Shown here: piece by piece, positions 1 to 10,309 of the stretch
Position numbering within the stretch: the first letter of the stretch is position 1
Layout of the letters: the number at the start of each line of letters is the position of its first letter
Assembly: GCA_037013685.1 (NCBI GenBank)
Contig: CM072894.1
Location: forward strand, 18,036,949-18,100,948
Reading direction: 5' to 3'
Source of the DNA: Acridotheres tristis
Lineage: Eukaryota > Chordata > Aves > Passeriformes > Sturnidae
DNA: 64,000 bases
Made by a program: the position numbers and the translations under genes
The notes under the pieces: model-generated
What the model saw: the letters and a program-made list of their open reading frames with translations, nothing else
The model's database searches: none
What the model was told of the DNA's origin: nothing

Positions 1-74
1 TGGTCTGCTAAATTTACTGAATATCACTGAACAGTAAAAGGTATATTTCATCTAAGAGTTTCAAGACAGGAGCA
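1..74 (+). repeat. direct repeat, left copy
   Basis: This segment matches 1279-1351 in the same orientation. The last 42 bases differ at 6 positions (about 86% identity) and the first part is less similar. The upstream limit cannot be seen because the copy begins at the window edge. The family is not recognised; it could be a terminal repeat of an old element or two insertions of one dispersed repeat. Confidence 0.6.
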
Positions 75-1278
75 CTGTAGAATCTGAACTTATGCAGACA
101 CTCTGTACAAGGCCTCTGCACCTTTAAAGAGTGCACTTAAATTGTTCAGTGAATAGCAACTCAGTTTGTGCCTCAGGACAGACTTGCCAGTTCTTCAGAA
201 GGTCTTGGGCACTAACTTCAGTACATTGCAGCACAGGATGCACCCCACAGCCACCTGAAGAGGAGATGGAGCCCTACTATGTAACTACATGTCCCTACAT
301 GCCCTTGAGTGGACATCCATAACCTTTCTCAGGAGCACACAGCCTTTTTACACAGCCCCAGGTCGGCTCCTGCTGACATGGCTAAGCAATGATGTAATCA
401 CCAGGCCTGGCTCAGGGACACGATAGGATTTTGTGTGTCCTTAAGTAAATGTGTAACACAAAAGATATTAAGAGATGATGAGAAGAAAACGAGCACTGAT
501 GTCCTCTAGGTTAAAAGCCAAATCTCACTATCCTTTATCTCCCACTGACTTGTCACAGTCAGAAAGTCAAAATACATGTTTGTTTTCTTTGATTTTCATT
601 ATACATTCTGAAACACCTACATGACTTCAAATCAGTTTGGAGTAAATATAACAGGGAATAAAACCCATAAAGTTATTTAAAAGACCCTTTGAATTACATA
701 TACTTCTGCTTTCTCTAGTCAAGGCTATTCCTTCAATCAGCCTAGGGCCTTGGATCCTTCTTCTCTATGCTGCATATTAACACTTACCTGACAAGGGTGA
801 GCCTTGCTGGGTGCTGCACATTTCCAGGTCCTCAGTGGCTTGGATAACATATAAATACAAAGTTATTAAAGATACCTGCTTGGCAATTTCTTTGAAGAGA
901 AGCTCAGCAGCCTTGAAGATTTAGGGATCCTCTTCGGTAAGTATTTTTTACAAGTTTGGCAGGAAAATCTAATAGTTCTTTGAACTGAATCTATCATGTG
1001 CCAGAGTGGCAGACCCCACATCTTTACCACAGGATTCACAAGAATCTCATAAAAAGGAGGAAATAATTCCAAAAATTGTAACAGAGGAAAAACGAGGTTC
1101 TATGGAAACTATAAAATCTGACAACAAGCTGGACTTTATACTTTTGTTTCTTACTGCTCAGTATGAGAATAGGCTGACAAAATCCATGAAATATTACAAA
1201 GCTCATTTCAAAGTGCCTCAGTAATCGTGCAACTACTTGCACACAGATACAAATTTGCTCTATTTATGAACTTTTGAG

Positions 1279-1351
1279 TGGTCTCCTGAGTCATTGAAAA
1301 TCACTGAACAATAAAAGATATCTTTCGTCTAAGAGTTCCAAGACAGCAGCA
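1279..1351 (+). repeat. direct repeat, right copy
   Basis: This is the second copy of the sequence at 1-74, in the same orientation and starting 1,278 bases later. It contains an AATAAA hexamer that reads AGTAAA in the left copy. Similarity stops abruptly on the right side in both copies. Confidence 0.6.
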
Positions 1352-4300
1352 TATTATATTCCCTATTTCTTCAGTATTCAGGACTAATACTAGATATGTG
1401 AATTTACAAAGTGAAATAGTTAAGTTGTAGTTACTTTAAAATGCAATCTATCAAAATCTGCAAATAATTGAAGATTAAATAATTCTTTCAAAAATTACGC
1501 TCTTAATTTAATATGGAAGGAAGAATTACACTATGATAGTTTTAGGAAGTACATCTCCCAGAATAGCTTAAAAGAACTTTATCTTACTTTTTCTATAATA
1601 GTAGTTGAGGAGGTAGGAAACATAAATTTTATTAATTTGTTGGATTAATGCAATGAAAATCTGGTCAGTCGGGACCAAATGGGCAATCCTGCAACCTTCT
1701 CCCAGGTGAGTCTTATTCTATTTGGACTTTGACTAAAAATAATTTGATTAACAACACATTAAAAAAACCCATATCATCTGAAGAAAAATGTTGATTAGTT
1801 GTGGATTTTTTAACGTTTTCTGCTTAAAGACCAAATTTCAAGTTTTTTAACTATATCCCACTTTTTTTTTGGTTGAGATTAATTTATTTCAATTAAATAC
1901 CAGATGAATTGGTTTATATGATATGTCTATTACACTAGTGACATTTAAGTTTTAAAATTAGGAAATGAATTGACCTTGAGCAGCATATGTACTCAAAATT
2001 TATAATTAAGAAGAATATTAATAATTTAATTTTATAAAATGAACAGCTGTTCTGGTTGATTGGAAACAGCTAAAAGTATAAAATATATTTTGTGAATGCA
2101 AAATTAAAAGTTAATTTTATTATGGAGTGCAATTTGGCAACTAGAAATAAATTCTTGAGATGTAAGCAATATATTTTTGTAATGCTCTACCTATACATCA
2201 GAAAGGTCACATGTATATTTAAATGCCATATTACTAAAAAAGTTTAATGATTTCAATTGAAAAGCTATCATATGATTTAGCTATTTACAGATGAGTATGA
2301 AACAGCTATGATGCATATATACTTGCTTTTCCCAATGAACTATTTAAAAGCTTTACAAAGAAATAGTTGTATTAAATATTTTTTTATTATAAACTATTAG
2401 TTTCACTCACCTAAGTGTCCTAAGTCCCTAATTTTCTGCCTTTTGTGTGTGTGTGCCATTCTTAGAGATTAAGATTTTCATTAGCATTTGATACTAAAAG
2501 TCTGTCATGAGAGGAATGTATTTAAAAAGTGAAAACCCTTAACTAATTTTGACTGTATGGATTTTAACCTGTGCACTTTCATACTTTAATGTAGTCATTA
2601 CACATATATACAACGTGCATAGGCTACAACATTATACTATTTTTTCTTTGTTTGTTTGTAAATGAGATACCAGCACTCTTGAAATCTTGAAATGGCCCTA
2701 ACACTGCCTGGGATACAGTTTTTTGCTTAAAACCTGAATTATTTGGAGGCTTATACTTAAGTGAGTGGTAAAACTTCCAATATTTCAGTACAAGCTGTGT
2801 CTTGTGCAATGAATAAGAACCCAAAATAGTCTTGCTAGCCCTGACAACATAGATGCTTGGCAAATTCAGCACGTCTTCAAACTGGAGAAAAATCTTTCCA
2901 TAATGTCCAGCTCAGAAATCACCACATCTACCATTATGGGGCCAATTTCTGCTATAGTTACACCTGCTCTAAGAGGAACGGGTCTCCAGGTCTGAGTCAG
3001 GCTAAACTTGCACCAGGAACCATCTAAGAATTGTTTAAGCTCATGCTAATACTTCATCTCAGCATTCCCTCACCAGGAAAGGCCATTGCCATGTGGGAAT
3101 GACTCTGTCCTGTAAGAGACCTTCCCTACTCTGGGATACTGCTGTTTCTCCTGCACTGCTACTAACAAAAGCACTTTCCACTACTCTCCATTTTAAGTAC
3201 TTTTGATGCATACACAATTGAAATCCTATTTGGTGAGACAAACTCTCTTTTCAAGCAATCTGAAATTCTCTAACTCTACATTCTTAATGTAACTTAGTAT
3301 CAAAGAAAGGAACCAGATTGCTACTGTGTGCCATGAAACATTTTAAAAAACAGAAACATTGTAATTCCCAATGAAATATTTAAATCCTACATCAGTAGTA
3401 AACGGGATACACTATTGTCTCAAAGACATTTTTTACTAAAAACTTCTGGATCAGGTCCATTATTTATTTCCTGCCTTGCTGTCACTCAATCTGGAACACT
3501 AAAAATATCTTCTACTTAATATCACTCAAATACACACTTTTGACACCTAAATCTTTGGGAAAGGAATGCTAACTAATGAAGCTAAACATATTCCTCTCAA
3601 CGTTTTCTACAACACAACAGCTTATAGAAGATTCTTCAGTAGAAGACAGCTGCTTAGTTATTAATTTAGTAAGATGACCCTAGGAATATGGTGTGGGAAA
3701 CAAATTCAGAATATTAAATACTAAAATATTGTTAAGGAGCTGTACCATGGTAACTGTCCATTAACTTCTCATTATTTCAAATATGAGGGTTCTCGTGGTA
3801 TTGTCTCATCTCATTATTCCCCAGGAGAAAAGATTCTTGGCAGTGTTTGACATATATGCAAACACATTAGTTTGACATGCCCTCTCATTACAAACATTTA
3901 TCGACCTGCGTTTTCTTGATTCAAAAGTCCATGGCAAAGTGTATCTCTACCAACATAGTTGAGCCAAAGATTGCTTTACAGCTGCCACCAGAAGATCTCA
4001 CCTGAAGCTGAACAGTTCCAGATTAGTCCTGGTGAAGTTTTTGAAGGTGCTTTTTATTTCACTGTGTCATTAGGTAATCAGAAATTAAAGCTGATGTTGA
4101 AAGAATATGAGGAGCAAATAACATATTCTCAATGTTAGAATGCAAAATTTAGCAAATTACTGATCAGGTTGCTCAGTTTGTTTGGCTACATAGATTCCAA
4201 TTTAAAAGAAAATAGGGAACTCGCTGCAATAAGAAAGGTTATTATTTTAAAAGAAATATGCCTATACTCATACTTACGTAATGCCCAATGAGAGATAAGA

Positions 4301-4864
4301 AACCCTGAAGGCTGTCACTATCTACCAGGTACTTCTAAATACAGTTTTGTGCCAAGTATCTTCCCCTCTGCAGGACAGTGACTGCCATTTTGTTGTACTG
4401 GCGGGGTAACATGTATCTCAGCCCCCAAATTCTGCAGTTCTACAGAAAGTTAACATTTGGGAAGCATGTTTTGGCTCTGCTGTGCCACAGAAAACTTAGG
4501 CTGGGAGTGGCTGTTTGGGGCTGGCCCTGTGGCCTGGACCTCTCTGAGAAGGAGCATCACTAGCACTGAGTACTGCCCACTGCTGCACAAACATATATCT
4601 CACTCTGTAGATCTTGACCTGTCCGTTCATTCCCAGTATTGCACCATGCATTCTCCTTTTTCTCTCAGCTTCATGTGCAGGAAACAAAATACTGAAAAGA
4701 GTTTTAAAAACCCAAACCCAACCCACGAACCAAAGCCAACAGGCACACCCGTCCGAAGCAGCTCCCGGGATTTTAAAGGTGTTTACCATGAGCAGCTCTC
4801 AGGTCACCGTGCGCGGCGCTCCGCTCGGCCGCCGCGATGGAGCCGGAGCCGGCCCGCCGCCCCA

Positions 4865-4881
4865 GCGGGAAATGGCGGGAA
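4865..4881 (+). promoter_or_regulatory. two adjacent E2F-type motifs
   Basis: GCGGGAAA at 4865-4872 is the reverse complement of TTTCCCGC, the E2F consensus, and GGCGGGAA follows at 4874-4881. They lie just past the SP5 poly(A) signal at the edge of the CpG island, 28 bases after an ATG in good context (4837). Whether a promoter is active here is inference. Confidence 0.4.
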
Positions 4882-4949
4882 GGCGGCGGCCGCGCGCGGG
4901 GCACCCGGGAACGGATCGAACGAGACCGACACGGCGGGACCGTCCCTGC

Positions 4950-5504
4950 TGACCCCGGTGTGAACGTGTTTATTTCACGCTGCGGTCGCGGGTCGCTTTA
5001 CAGAAACATCTCATGCTGGACCCCGCGCGGGGTCGAAGACGGAGAGGAACACGTGTATTCAAACGTAACTATTAAATAACCTGTACACAAAACTTCAGTC
5101 TGTTACCCTGAAAGCACCGAGGACCGAGCCCCAGCACGGCCACACTGGCACTGCCACCTCACCCCCAGATGTCCACAAACCTCGAACCCCGCGGCCGGGC
5201 CGGGCCGGCCCCGCTCTTGCTCCAGCGCCCGGGGCCTCCCCTCAGCCGCTCTCCAGGCCGGGCCTGGAGCCTGCCCCGGGACGGCCCCGAGGCCCTATGA
5301 GCGTCCAGTCCCGGGCCTGAGGGTCCGCGGAGGCCGCTCCCAGCCGGGTCTTGCTCGCCGTACCCGGCGAGAGTCTGAGAGCCGGCCGCCCTCTCGCCGC
5401 CGCAGCCTCCCTGCCCCCCGCGACGAAACGCCCCCAGCCCAGGTCCCGCCGCGGCTCGGCTCGGCCCGGCCCGCAGAGGCAGCAGCCGCCGGCGGTCCCG
5501 GCGG
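4950..5504 (-). other. SP5: SP5 3' untranslated region
   Basis: This is the sequence between the SP5 stop codon and the first canonical poly(A) hexamer on the minus strand. It starts GC-rich and becomes U-rich around 5040-5100, as 3' UTRs often do. The 3' limit is set about 20 bases after the hexamer and is approximate. It would make a 3' UTR of about 550 nt. Confidence 0.6.
4969..4974 (-). terminator. SP5: SP5 poly(A) signal AATAAA
   Basis: AATAAA on the minus strand, 531 bases after the stop codon, is followed by CA dinucleotides suitable for cleavage and then a G/U-containing stretch. It is the first canonical hexamer after the SP5 stop. Confidence 0.6.
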
Positions 5505-6557
5505 TCACAGGTCGCGGCTGTCCTCCCGCTTGACGCCATCCGCCACCGCCTTCAGCTTCTTGTTCTGATGGGTCTTGACGTGCTTGGCCAGGTGGTCGCT
5601 GCGCATGAAGCGCTTCCCGCACTCGGGGCAGACGAAGCGCTTCTCGCCCGTGTGAGTCCGCAGGTGCCGTTGCAGCTCGTCGGAGCGGGTGAAGCTCTTC
5701 CCGCAGAAGAGCCAGTTGCAGACGAAGGGCCGCTCGCCCGTGTGCCAGCGCAGGTGCGCCTTCAGGTGCGAGGTCTTGCCGTACACCTTGCCGCAGCCGG
5801 GGATATGGCAGATGTGCTGCTTCTTCTTGCCCGGCTCTGTCTCAGGGGCGCTGCCCGCGGCCGACTGGCAGTTGGGGCAGCGGCAGCGGCGGCACCTCCT
5901 GGCCGTGGCCGCCAGGGGAGACTTGGTCTGCAGCAGGGCGGCGATCTGCGTCTGGTACTGAGCGAAGTCCGAGTGCCCCAGCACAAGGCTCCGCGGCAGC
6001 GCCGCCGCCGCGGGGAAGCGGTGGCCGCAGCCTCCCGGGGCGCTGGCCTGCTGGATGCTCCACCAGGGGATGTCCTCGGGCGGCGGGTTGGGCGACAGCT
6101 GCCGGCAGGGCTGGGCGGGCGGAAGCAGGTTGGAGTACCCGGGCGGCAGGGCTGCCTGAGCGGCGTAGGGCACGTAGGCGGGCGGGCAGCTGGACGGCAG
6201 GGCGGCCATAGAGGAGGGCAACATCTTGACGGGGGAGAACTCGTAGGGATAGGAGGGGTCCGCCGGGGGAGTGAGGGGCAGTTCGTGAGAACCCCCGAAG
6301 GAGGGTTGCAGGTGATTCTTCTGAGGGGTCAACCCCAAGCTGGGATGCGGCGGCGGCAGCCCTCCCGGGGAGTGCGCTGGCATCTCGCCGCTCCACGGGT
6401 GGAAGATCCTAGAGGGGGATCCCAGCGTCGGGTCGTAGGAGACTGGCAGGAAATCCGAGGGCGCTGCGCCCGGCTGCCCGATCCGGCTACAAGTAGCTGC
6501 CAGAAGAGCCAGGGGCGAGTGCTTGGCCAAGTCTGGGGAGGCGCTGGGGGTGCGGTC
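5505..6557 (-). CDS. SP5: SP5 exon 2: Sp-family zinc-finger transcription factor
   Basis: This exon encodes residues 18-367 of Sp5, a nuclear GC-box-binding factor induced by Wnt/beta-catenin that mostly represses, competing with Sp1-type activators. Visible features are the Sp box [14 protein letters not shown] (31-44), a long Pro/Ser-rich middle, the Btd box around [11 protein letters not shown] (237-247) and three C2H2 fingers. Finger 1 uses C267, C272, H285 and H289; finger 2 uses C297, C302, H315 and H319; finger 3 uses C327, C330, H343 and H347. Finger helices read [16 protein letters not shown] and RSDHLAKH, the GC-box specificity of the Sp family. The tail KREDSRDL ends at the stop at 5507-5505. 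The acceptor TGCGCAG/GAC is at 6558/6557 in phase 0. The frame is open 46 codons further upstream, but that part is intron. At 367 aa the protein is slightly shorter than the human one (about 398 aa), mainly in low-complexity Ala/Gly/Pro runs. Confidence 0.97.
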   Translation of the reverse strand, partial: DRTPSASPDLAKHSPLALLAATCSRIGQPGAAPSDFLPVSYDPTLGSPSRIFHPWSGEMPAHSPGGLPPPHPSLGLTPQKNHLQPSFGGSHELPLTPPADPSYPYEFSPVKMLPSSMAALPSSCPPAYVPYAAQAALPPGYSNLLPPAQPCRQLSPNPPPEDIPWWSIQQASAPGGCGHRFPAAAALPRSLVLGHSDFAQYQTQIAALLQTKSPLAATARRCRRCRCPNCQSAAGSAPETEPGKKKQHICHIPGCGKVYGKTSHLKAHLRWHTGERPFVCNWLFCGKSFTRSDELQRHLRTHTGEKRFVCPECGKRFMRSDHLAKHVKTHQNKKLKAVADGVKREDSRDL

Positions 6558-7075
6558 CTGCGCAGGAACCGGAGGGAGGGGAGAAGGGAAGGAGGGAAGA
6601 GAGCGCGTTACTCCCCGTCCGCCGACACCGGCCTGCGAGAAACTTCCCGCGCCGCTCCCCGCACGGGCGGCAAACTTTCCGAAAACAATGCGCACCCAGA
6701 GGGCAGGACGGGCCCGGCCCCCCCGCCCCGCCCAGAGACCGGTCCCGCCTGTGGCCAGTGCCGCCGGCCCCGCCGCCGCTCAGCCGGGGAAGCAGCCGCT
6801 GTGGGCTGCGAGGCAGCCCCCGCACCCCCCACGCCCCATGCCCAGGGAGCACTGCCTGGAATTAGTAACGGGCTGCTGGCGGGAGAGGGAAGTTACCAGC
6901 CCGAGAAGCCCGAGCCCGGCCTCCTACCACCGCGGGGGTTCCCACCTACCTCTCCGGGCCGCCCGCCGGGTAAAGCCCCGGAAGAGAGGCGGCTGACGCC
7001 GGCTGCCCCCGTGCAATGCGGGTCACAACCGCGGAACTCGGCGGAGTTCGAGCAACACCGGGTGCCAGTACTGAC
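6558..7075 (-). other. SP5: SP5 intron 1 (518 nt)
   Basis: The donor CAG/GTCAGT is at 7076/7075 and the acceptor CCTGCGCAG is at 6558, joining exons in phase 0. The intron is GC-rich and lies within the CpG island. Splicing here recreates the family-typical junction ...AFLQ-DRTP.... Confidence 0.93.
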
Positions 7076-7126
7076 CTGGAGGAAAGCCTGGAGGGAGTCG
7101 TTCCGGAGGACAGCCACCGCGGCCAT
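7076..7126 (-). CDS. SP5: SP5 exon 1, N-terminal 17 codons
   Basis: This exon encodes MAAVAVLRNDSLQAFLQ, the conserved short N-terminus of Sp5, and ends exactly at a codon boundary at the donor CAG/GTCAGT. The ATG at 7126-7124 was chosen because it gives the known Sp5 start and has a strong context (GCCATGG, G at -3 and +4). The frame stays open upstream for about 160 codons but has no in-frame ATG there. A 17-codon first coding exon followed by one large exon is the usual SP5 gene structure. Confidence 0.95.
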
Positions 7127-7128
7127 GG

Positions 7129-7176
7129 CTACTGCGCCCGGGGCGAAGGGAAGGCGCTGGGGCACTGCCGAGGCAT
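7129..7176 (-). CDS. uORF in the SP5 5' UTR (15 codons)
   Basis: An upstream ATG at 7176-7174 opens a 15-codon frame, MPRQCPSAFPSPRAQ, whose TAG stop ends two bases before the SP5 start codon (TAG-CC-ATG). Its start context is weak (C at -3), so most ribosomes should scan past it. Overlap with the mRNA is inferred, since the transcription start is not known. If transcribed it would allow leaky scanning or tight control of SP5 initiation. The peptide itself resembles nothing I know. Confidence 0.4.
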   Translation of the reverse strand: MPRQCPSAFPSPRAQ

Positions 7177-7210
7177 GAGGACGCCGAGGGAAAGACGAGA
7201 AGCTGCCCAG

Positions 7211-7247
7211 TTTCCTTCTCTCTCCCCCTCTCTCTCCCTTTCCTTCT
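7211..7247. repeat. CT-rich tract (GA-rich on the SP5 strand)
   Basis: This is an imperfect polypyrimidine run of C and T on the plus strand, which reads as GA-rich in the presumed SP5 5' UTR. It is a low-complexity tract that could bind GAGA-type factors or form a triplex, but nothing more can be shown. Confidence 0.75.
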
Positions 7248-7329
7248 GATCTCTTCGCCTCCGTGCGCGTCCCACCCCCCCCGCGCTGCGCGATCTCCGC
7301 GGACTGTCTGACTGCGCCAGGATCACCTC

Positions 7330-7620
7330 CAAGAATTTGATAAGGACTTTGCCGGGCCGCCAACCAGTCAGAGGGAAGATTTATGGCTTTGAAGTTTGCC
7401 GCTACCCAATCATCAAAGAATAGCGGCTCTTTCAGAAGCGAAAGCAAATCCTTTGAATCCACAAAGCTCCTATGGTGTGTTTGTTGGTCTGGATAAAAGA
7501 ACTGATTATTAGGGGGGATGGGAAGGGAGGAGATAAAGGCGGGACAATTAATGAAGTAATCACTATGTGGGAAATGTATATACACAAATAATTGGATTTT
7601 CTTGATCAAAGGACCCCTTA
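7330..7620 (-). promoter_or_regulatory. SP5: SP5 proximal promoter with TCF/LEF motif cluster
   Basis: This short AT-richer block directly upstream of the SP5 CpG island carries matches to the TCF/LEF core (A/T)(A/T)CAAAG. They are TTCAAAG on the minus strand at 7387-7393, ATCAAAG on plus at 7412-7418, TTCAAAGG on minus at 7450-7457 and GATCAAAGG on plus at 7604-7612. A CCAAT box lies at 7406-7410 and another on the minus strand at 7591-7595. An ATAAAT element on the minus strand near 7384-7379 could serve as a weak TATA box, placing initiation near 7350. SP5 is established as a direct Wnt/beta-catenin target through such sites; the exact start site is inference. Confidence 0.65.
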
Positions 7621-7674
7621 CCGCCTAGAGACCCTCGCGTTGGATGTGCAAGACACTGGATCCCCCTCTTTTTC

Positions 7675-7691
7675 TTTTTTTTTTTTTTTTT
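7675..7691. repeat. T17 homopolymer
   Basis: Seventeen uninterrupted T residues on the plus strand, upstream of the SP5 promoter. This is a simple low-complexity tract. Confidence 0.95.
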
Positions 7692-7699
7692 GCAATTAA

Positions 7700-10260
7700 A
7701 TTTGTGGCAGAGCCCTAAAGTGACAACTCGTCTTTGTTATCGTTCGAGATATCTGCCTCCGGATTCCTCTGATAGTGTTTAATGACTGAAAGTAACATAG
7801 CACAGCGAGTTCACCTGATCGGAGCTGGTCGATCCCAGCCGTAAAACTTCCCTGGAGTAATTGTCGGTGGTTCCTCCCCACTCCCTTCCTCCCCCCGCCC
7901 TTCCCCCGAGGCTGAGGGGTATGCCCTCGATATGACTCGGCAAATAACCGCGCATTTTCTCCTCTGGAAGCTGGATTTGTTTCACTTCGCTCAGCCAGCA
8001 TTGCCCCCTTGTTACTGGGAGCCCTCGCCTGGCCCAGGGCCAGGCCAGGCGCCCAGCCGGGCCCGGCGAGGAGCGGCGGGCTGCCACTAGCAGCAAGCGC
8101 TCTCTCAGACAGACACACCGACAAACCGGGAAGCCGGGAAACAGAAAAGTTTCCTCTTCCCTAGCGGGAGCCGGGTGTAAAAAACATTATTTCATTAAAT
8201 GAGGACCGGAGTGTCTCTTGGCGGGCCTGCCGAGCCGACCTGTCTTGCGCCGGCGGGGAGTGCAGGTTGGGGCGGCTCCTCGGGAGCACGAACGCAGTTA
8301 CCGGGTCTCTGTCTCCATCACTCTCTCATCTCCTGCCCAAAGTCGGCCCCGAGCGCTTTGTTATTTCATCCCGCACATTTCGGCCTCAGTCTATACATAC
8401 ATGTCTATACGCATGTGTGTATGAAGGATCTAACCTGCCTTGCGTTCGACCATGTGTGCGGCTATTGACCCTCTAACCAGCACCAGGCACATCTGGGGCA
8501 CAGCTTGCCATCACCGTCGGCTGCTGAGCTCGATGGGCTGCAGAGCTGGCGGGACCCCTCGCATGTGCCGCCCAGGAAGGGGCAGGCGGGGCCCTGCGCC
8601 TCTCTGCGGGCCCGCTCAGCTCCGCGCTCCGCCGGGGGCCCTGGAAACCCGCTCCTCTCCTCCCCGCTTCCCCATCTGCTCCGAGTCCATCGCAAACTCC
8701 GGCCTGTTTGGCCAGGTACCAAATCAGGACGTTCATCTCCGTCTTGAGGAGGCAGGGGTGCCCTTTCGGGCAAATGCCGGCTGGCTCTGGTCCTCCTGAG
8801 CTGTTTGCACAGGTAACTCGATCCTCCCCGCAGTCGCTGGGTTCAATTGTATTCACACCGCCACTGAAGTCTCTTTAAACGCCAGCACATAGAGATCTTT
8901 ATCTGCCTTTCCTGTGGAAACAATCACTGTCCCCTCAAAGACTTTCAAGAGTTGTAGGGCTTGAATTAGATCGGTTTCTTTGAAGGGATTAAAGTGCCAA
9001 GTCCTCTCCCACGGCTCCATATTGAGTCCTGCGGAGAAATAAAAGCTTGACCCCGTGTAACATTACGCAGCAGCCATATCGAGCTCTTCCCATGTGCCAG
9101 GTAACCGCTTCACCAGGTTGGCAACAGGAAGACAAGGGTCCCGCATCCAGCGCTTTCACCACGCGCTGATGCATCGGGGCAAGGTTCTCCGCTGCCCAGC
9201 AGCAGCCTCCGCCAGGGCGTCAGGTTGTGGGCGATAGGGCTCCCCATCCGCCCGCAAGGGTGCGGGGCTCACGGGGTTCGGCATCTCCATCCACCACACA
9301 CGAACACCTCCCAGTACCGCCGATGCGCGATCCGCGGGGGCTGCGCCGCGTCTACACGGGACATGGCGGCAAAAGGGAACACAGCCGGGAGGACGCGCAC
9401 ACACACAGGCATTGCCCCGCACGCCCCCGCCCGCAGCTGTCGGGTGCCCCCCGCTCACTGCCGAGCTCCAGCCGCGCCACTAGAGCCACATCGGGACAGG
9501 AGCGCACTCGTTGTCCCCTAGAGTCCAAGCTGTAGCCAGGGCAGCCGGAGCCGAGGGGGAACCTCACGTGGGGAGCCCGACCCGCACCTCTGGTCCCTGG
9601 AGGCAAGAACTCGCCAGATAAGCGAAACGGCGGCGCTCGCACTTGCGTTGTGCCTAAACCTCCCTATCCCCAAATTTATGTCAAACCTAGAGATCTGCGA
9701 GATGCCCGATTTAACCCCTACCTCGATTTTTGTTAATTCGTTTTACCTAGTAATTGCTAGAAGAATACTCAGAACAATGTTTCTAAACGAAATGCGAGGG
9801 GAGAGGTAGATCAGGAGACACTGAACACTCCGAGGTTCCCTCCATTCTCTAAAGGACGATATTTCCCCAGATATCTCGACGGACCAAAATGATTTGTCAA
9901 GTTACAAAAGAGTTAGTGGAAAACTGGATAAGTTTCTATACAGCTGCCACAATACAAACGCCATAAATATGCATCCAAGAAAGCACATTACCTAAAAATG
10001 AGAATAAATTCTCATTTCTAGAAGAAACCAATGGGCTGAAAAATGAAACGCTGCAGTCATAATTTTCTGTACAAATAATTAGTGTTCAAACTCAGAGAAT
10101 TTCAGTCTCCTGAAATGTATTCTTAATGAAGTGATGTTCAGAGTTGTCATTAAAAATGCAGGGCTGGAAGATCAAAGTACAATATTTATTTTAGAAATTT
10201 GTTTCAGTTATCAGGAGATACAGGTATCAAGGCCAAGTGTCAATTCAGTTACACACAAAG
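7700..10260. promoter_or_regulatory. SP5 upstream region with GC-rich patches
   Basis: No coding gene is recognised. CpG-rich patches lie at roughly 8020-8700 and 9160-9650, separated by more balanced sequence. A GC box (CCCCGCCC, 7893-7900) is a potential Sp-family site. Further TCF/LEF-type matches are AACAAAG on minus (8356-8362), TTCAAAG on minus (8978-8984) and ATCAAAG on plus (10171-10177). The segment 8860-9010 has mixed base composition and looks like a candidate conserved non-coding element. Reading frames here are by-products of high GC. Confidence 0.5.
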
Positions 10261-10309
10261 CACTATTTCCATGAGAAATGGGCTGCCGCTACGTCCCAGT
10301 GTAAAGCAG

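Larger units (their letters stand above)
1..4790. other. AT-rich region downstream of SP5
   Basis: No gene is recognised. The stretch is AT-rich with short reading frames only. It contains a diverged direct repeat (listed separately) and one exon-like segment with a strong plus-strand splice donor at 1706. In human, ERICH2 and GAD1 lie on this side of SP5, but I find no coding match to either here. Confidence 0.6.
4795..7330. promoter_or_regulatory. CpG island covering SP5
   Basis: GC and CpG density rise sharply at about 4795 and fall at about 7330, with AT-rich sequence on both sides. The island covers the whole SP5 transcription unit, including its 3' UTR. Gene-wide islands are typical of developmental transcription-factor loci. 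Boundaries are by eye. Confidence 0.85.

Noticed and set aside
4457..4963. 168-codon plus-strand frame
   Set aside because: It crosses from AT-rich to GC-rich sequence with no coding signature, and its GC-rich half is low-complexity Arg/Gly/Ala.
6558..6695. 46 codons upstream of SP5 exon 2 in the same frame
   Set aside because: They precede a clear acceptor and are not part of Sp5; this is open intron sequence.
5568..7178. 536-codon plus-strand open frame opposite SP5
   Set aside because: It is antisense to the SP5 exons and intron in a CpG island where stops are rare. Its peptide is a shadow of SP5 codons with no domain.
7127..7609. Upstream in-frame extension of SP5 exon 1 (about 160 open codons)
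   Set aside because: No in-frame ATG exists upstream; the apparent start at 7609 is TTG. It overlaps the promoter motifs, and the known Sp5 N-terminus begins at 7126.
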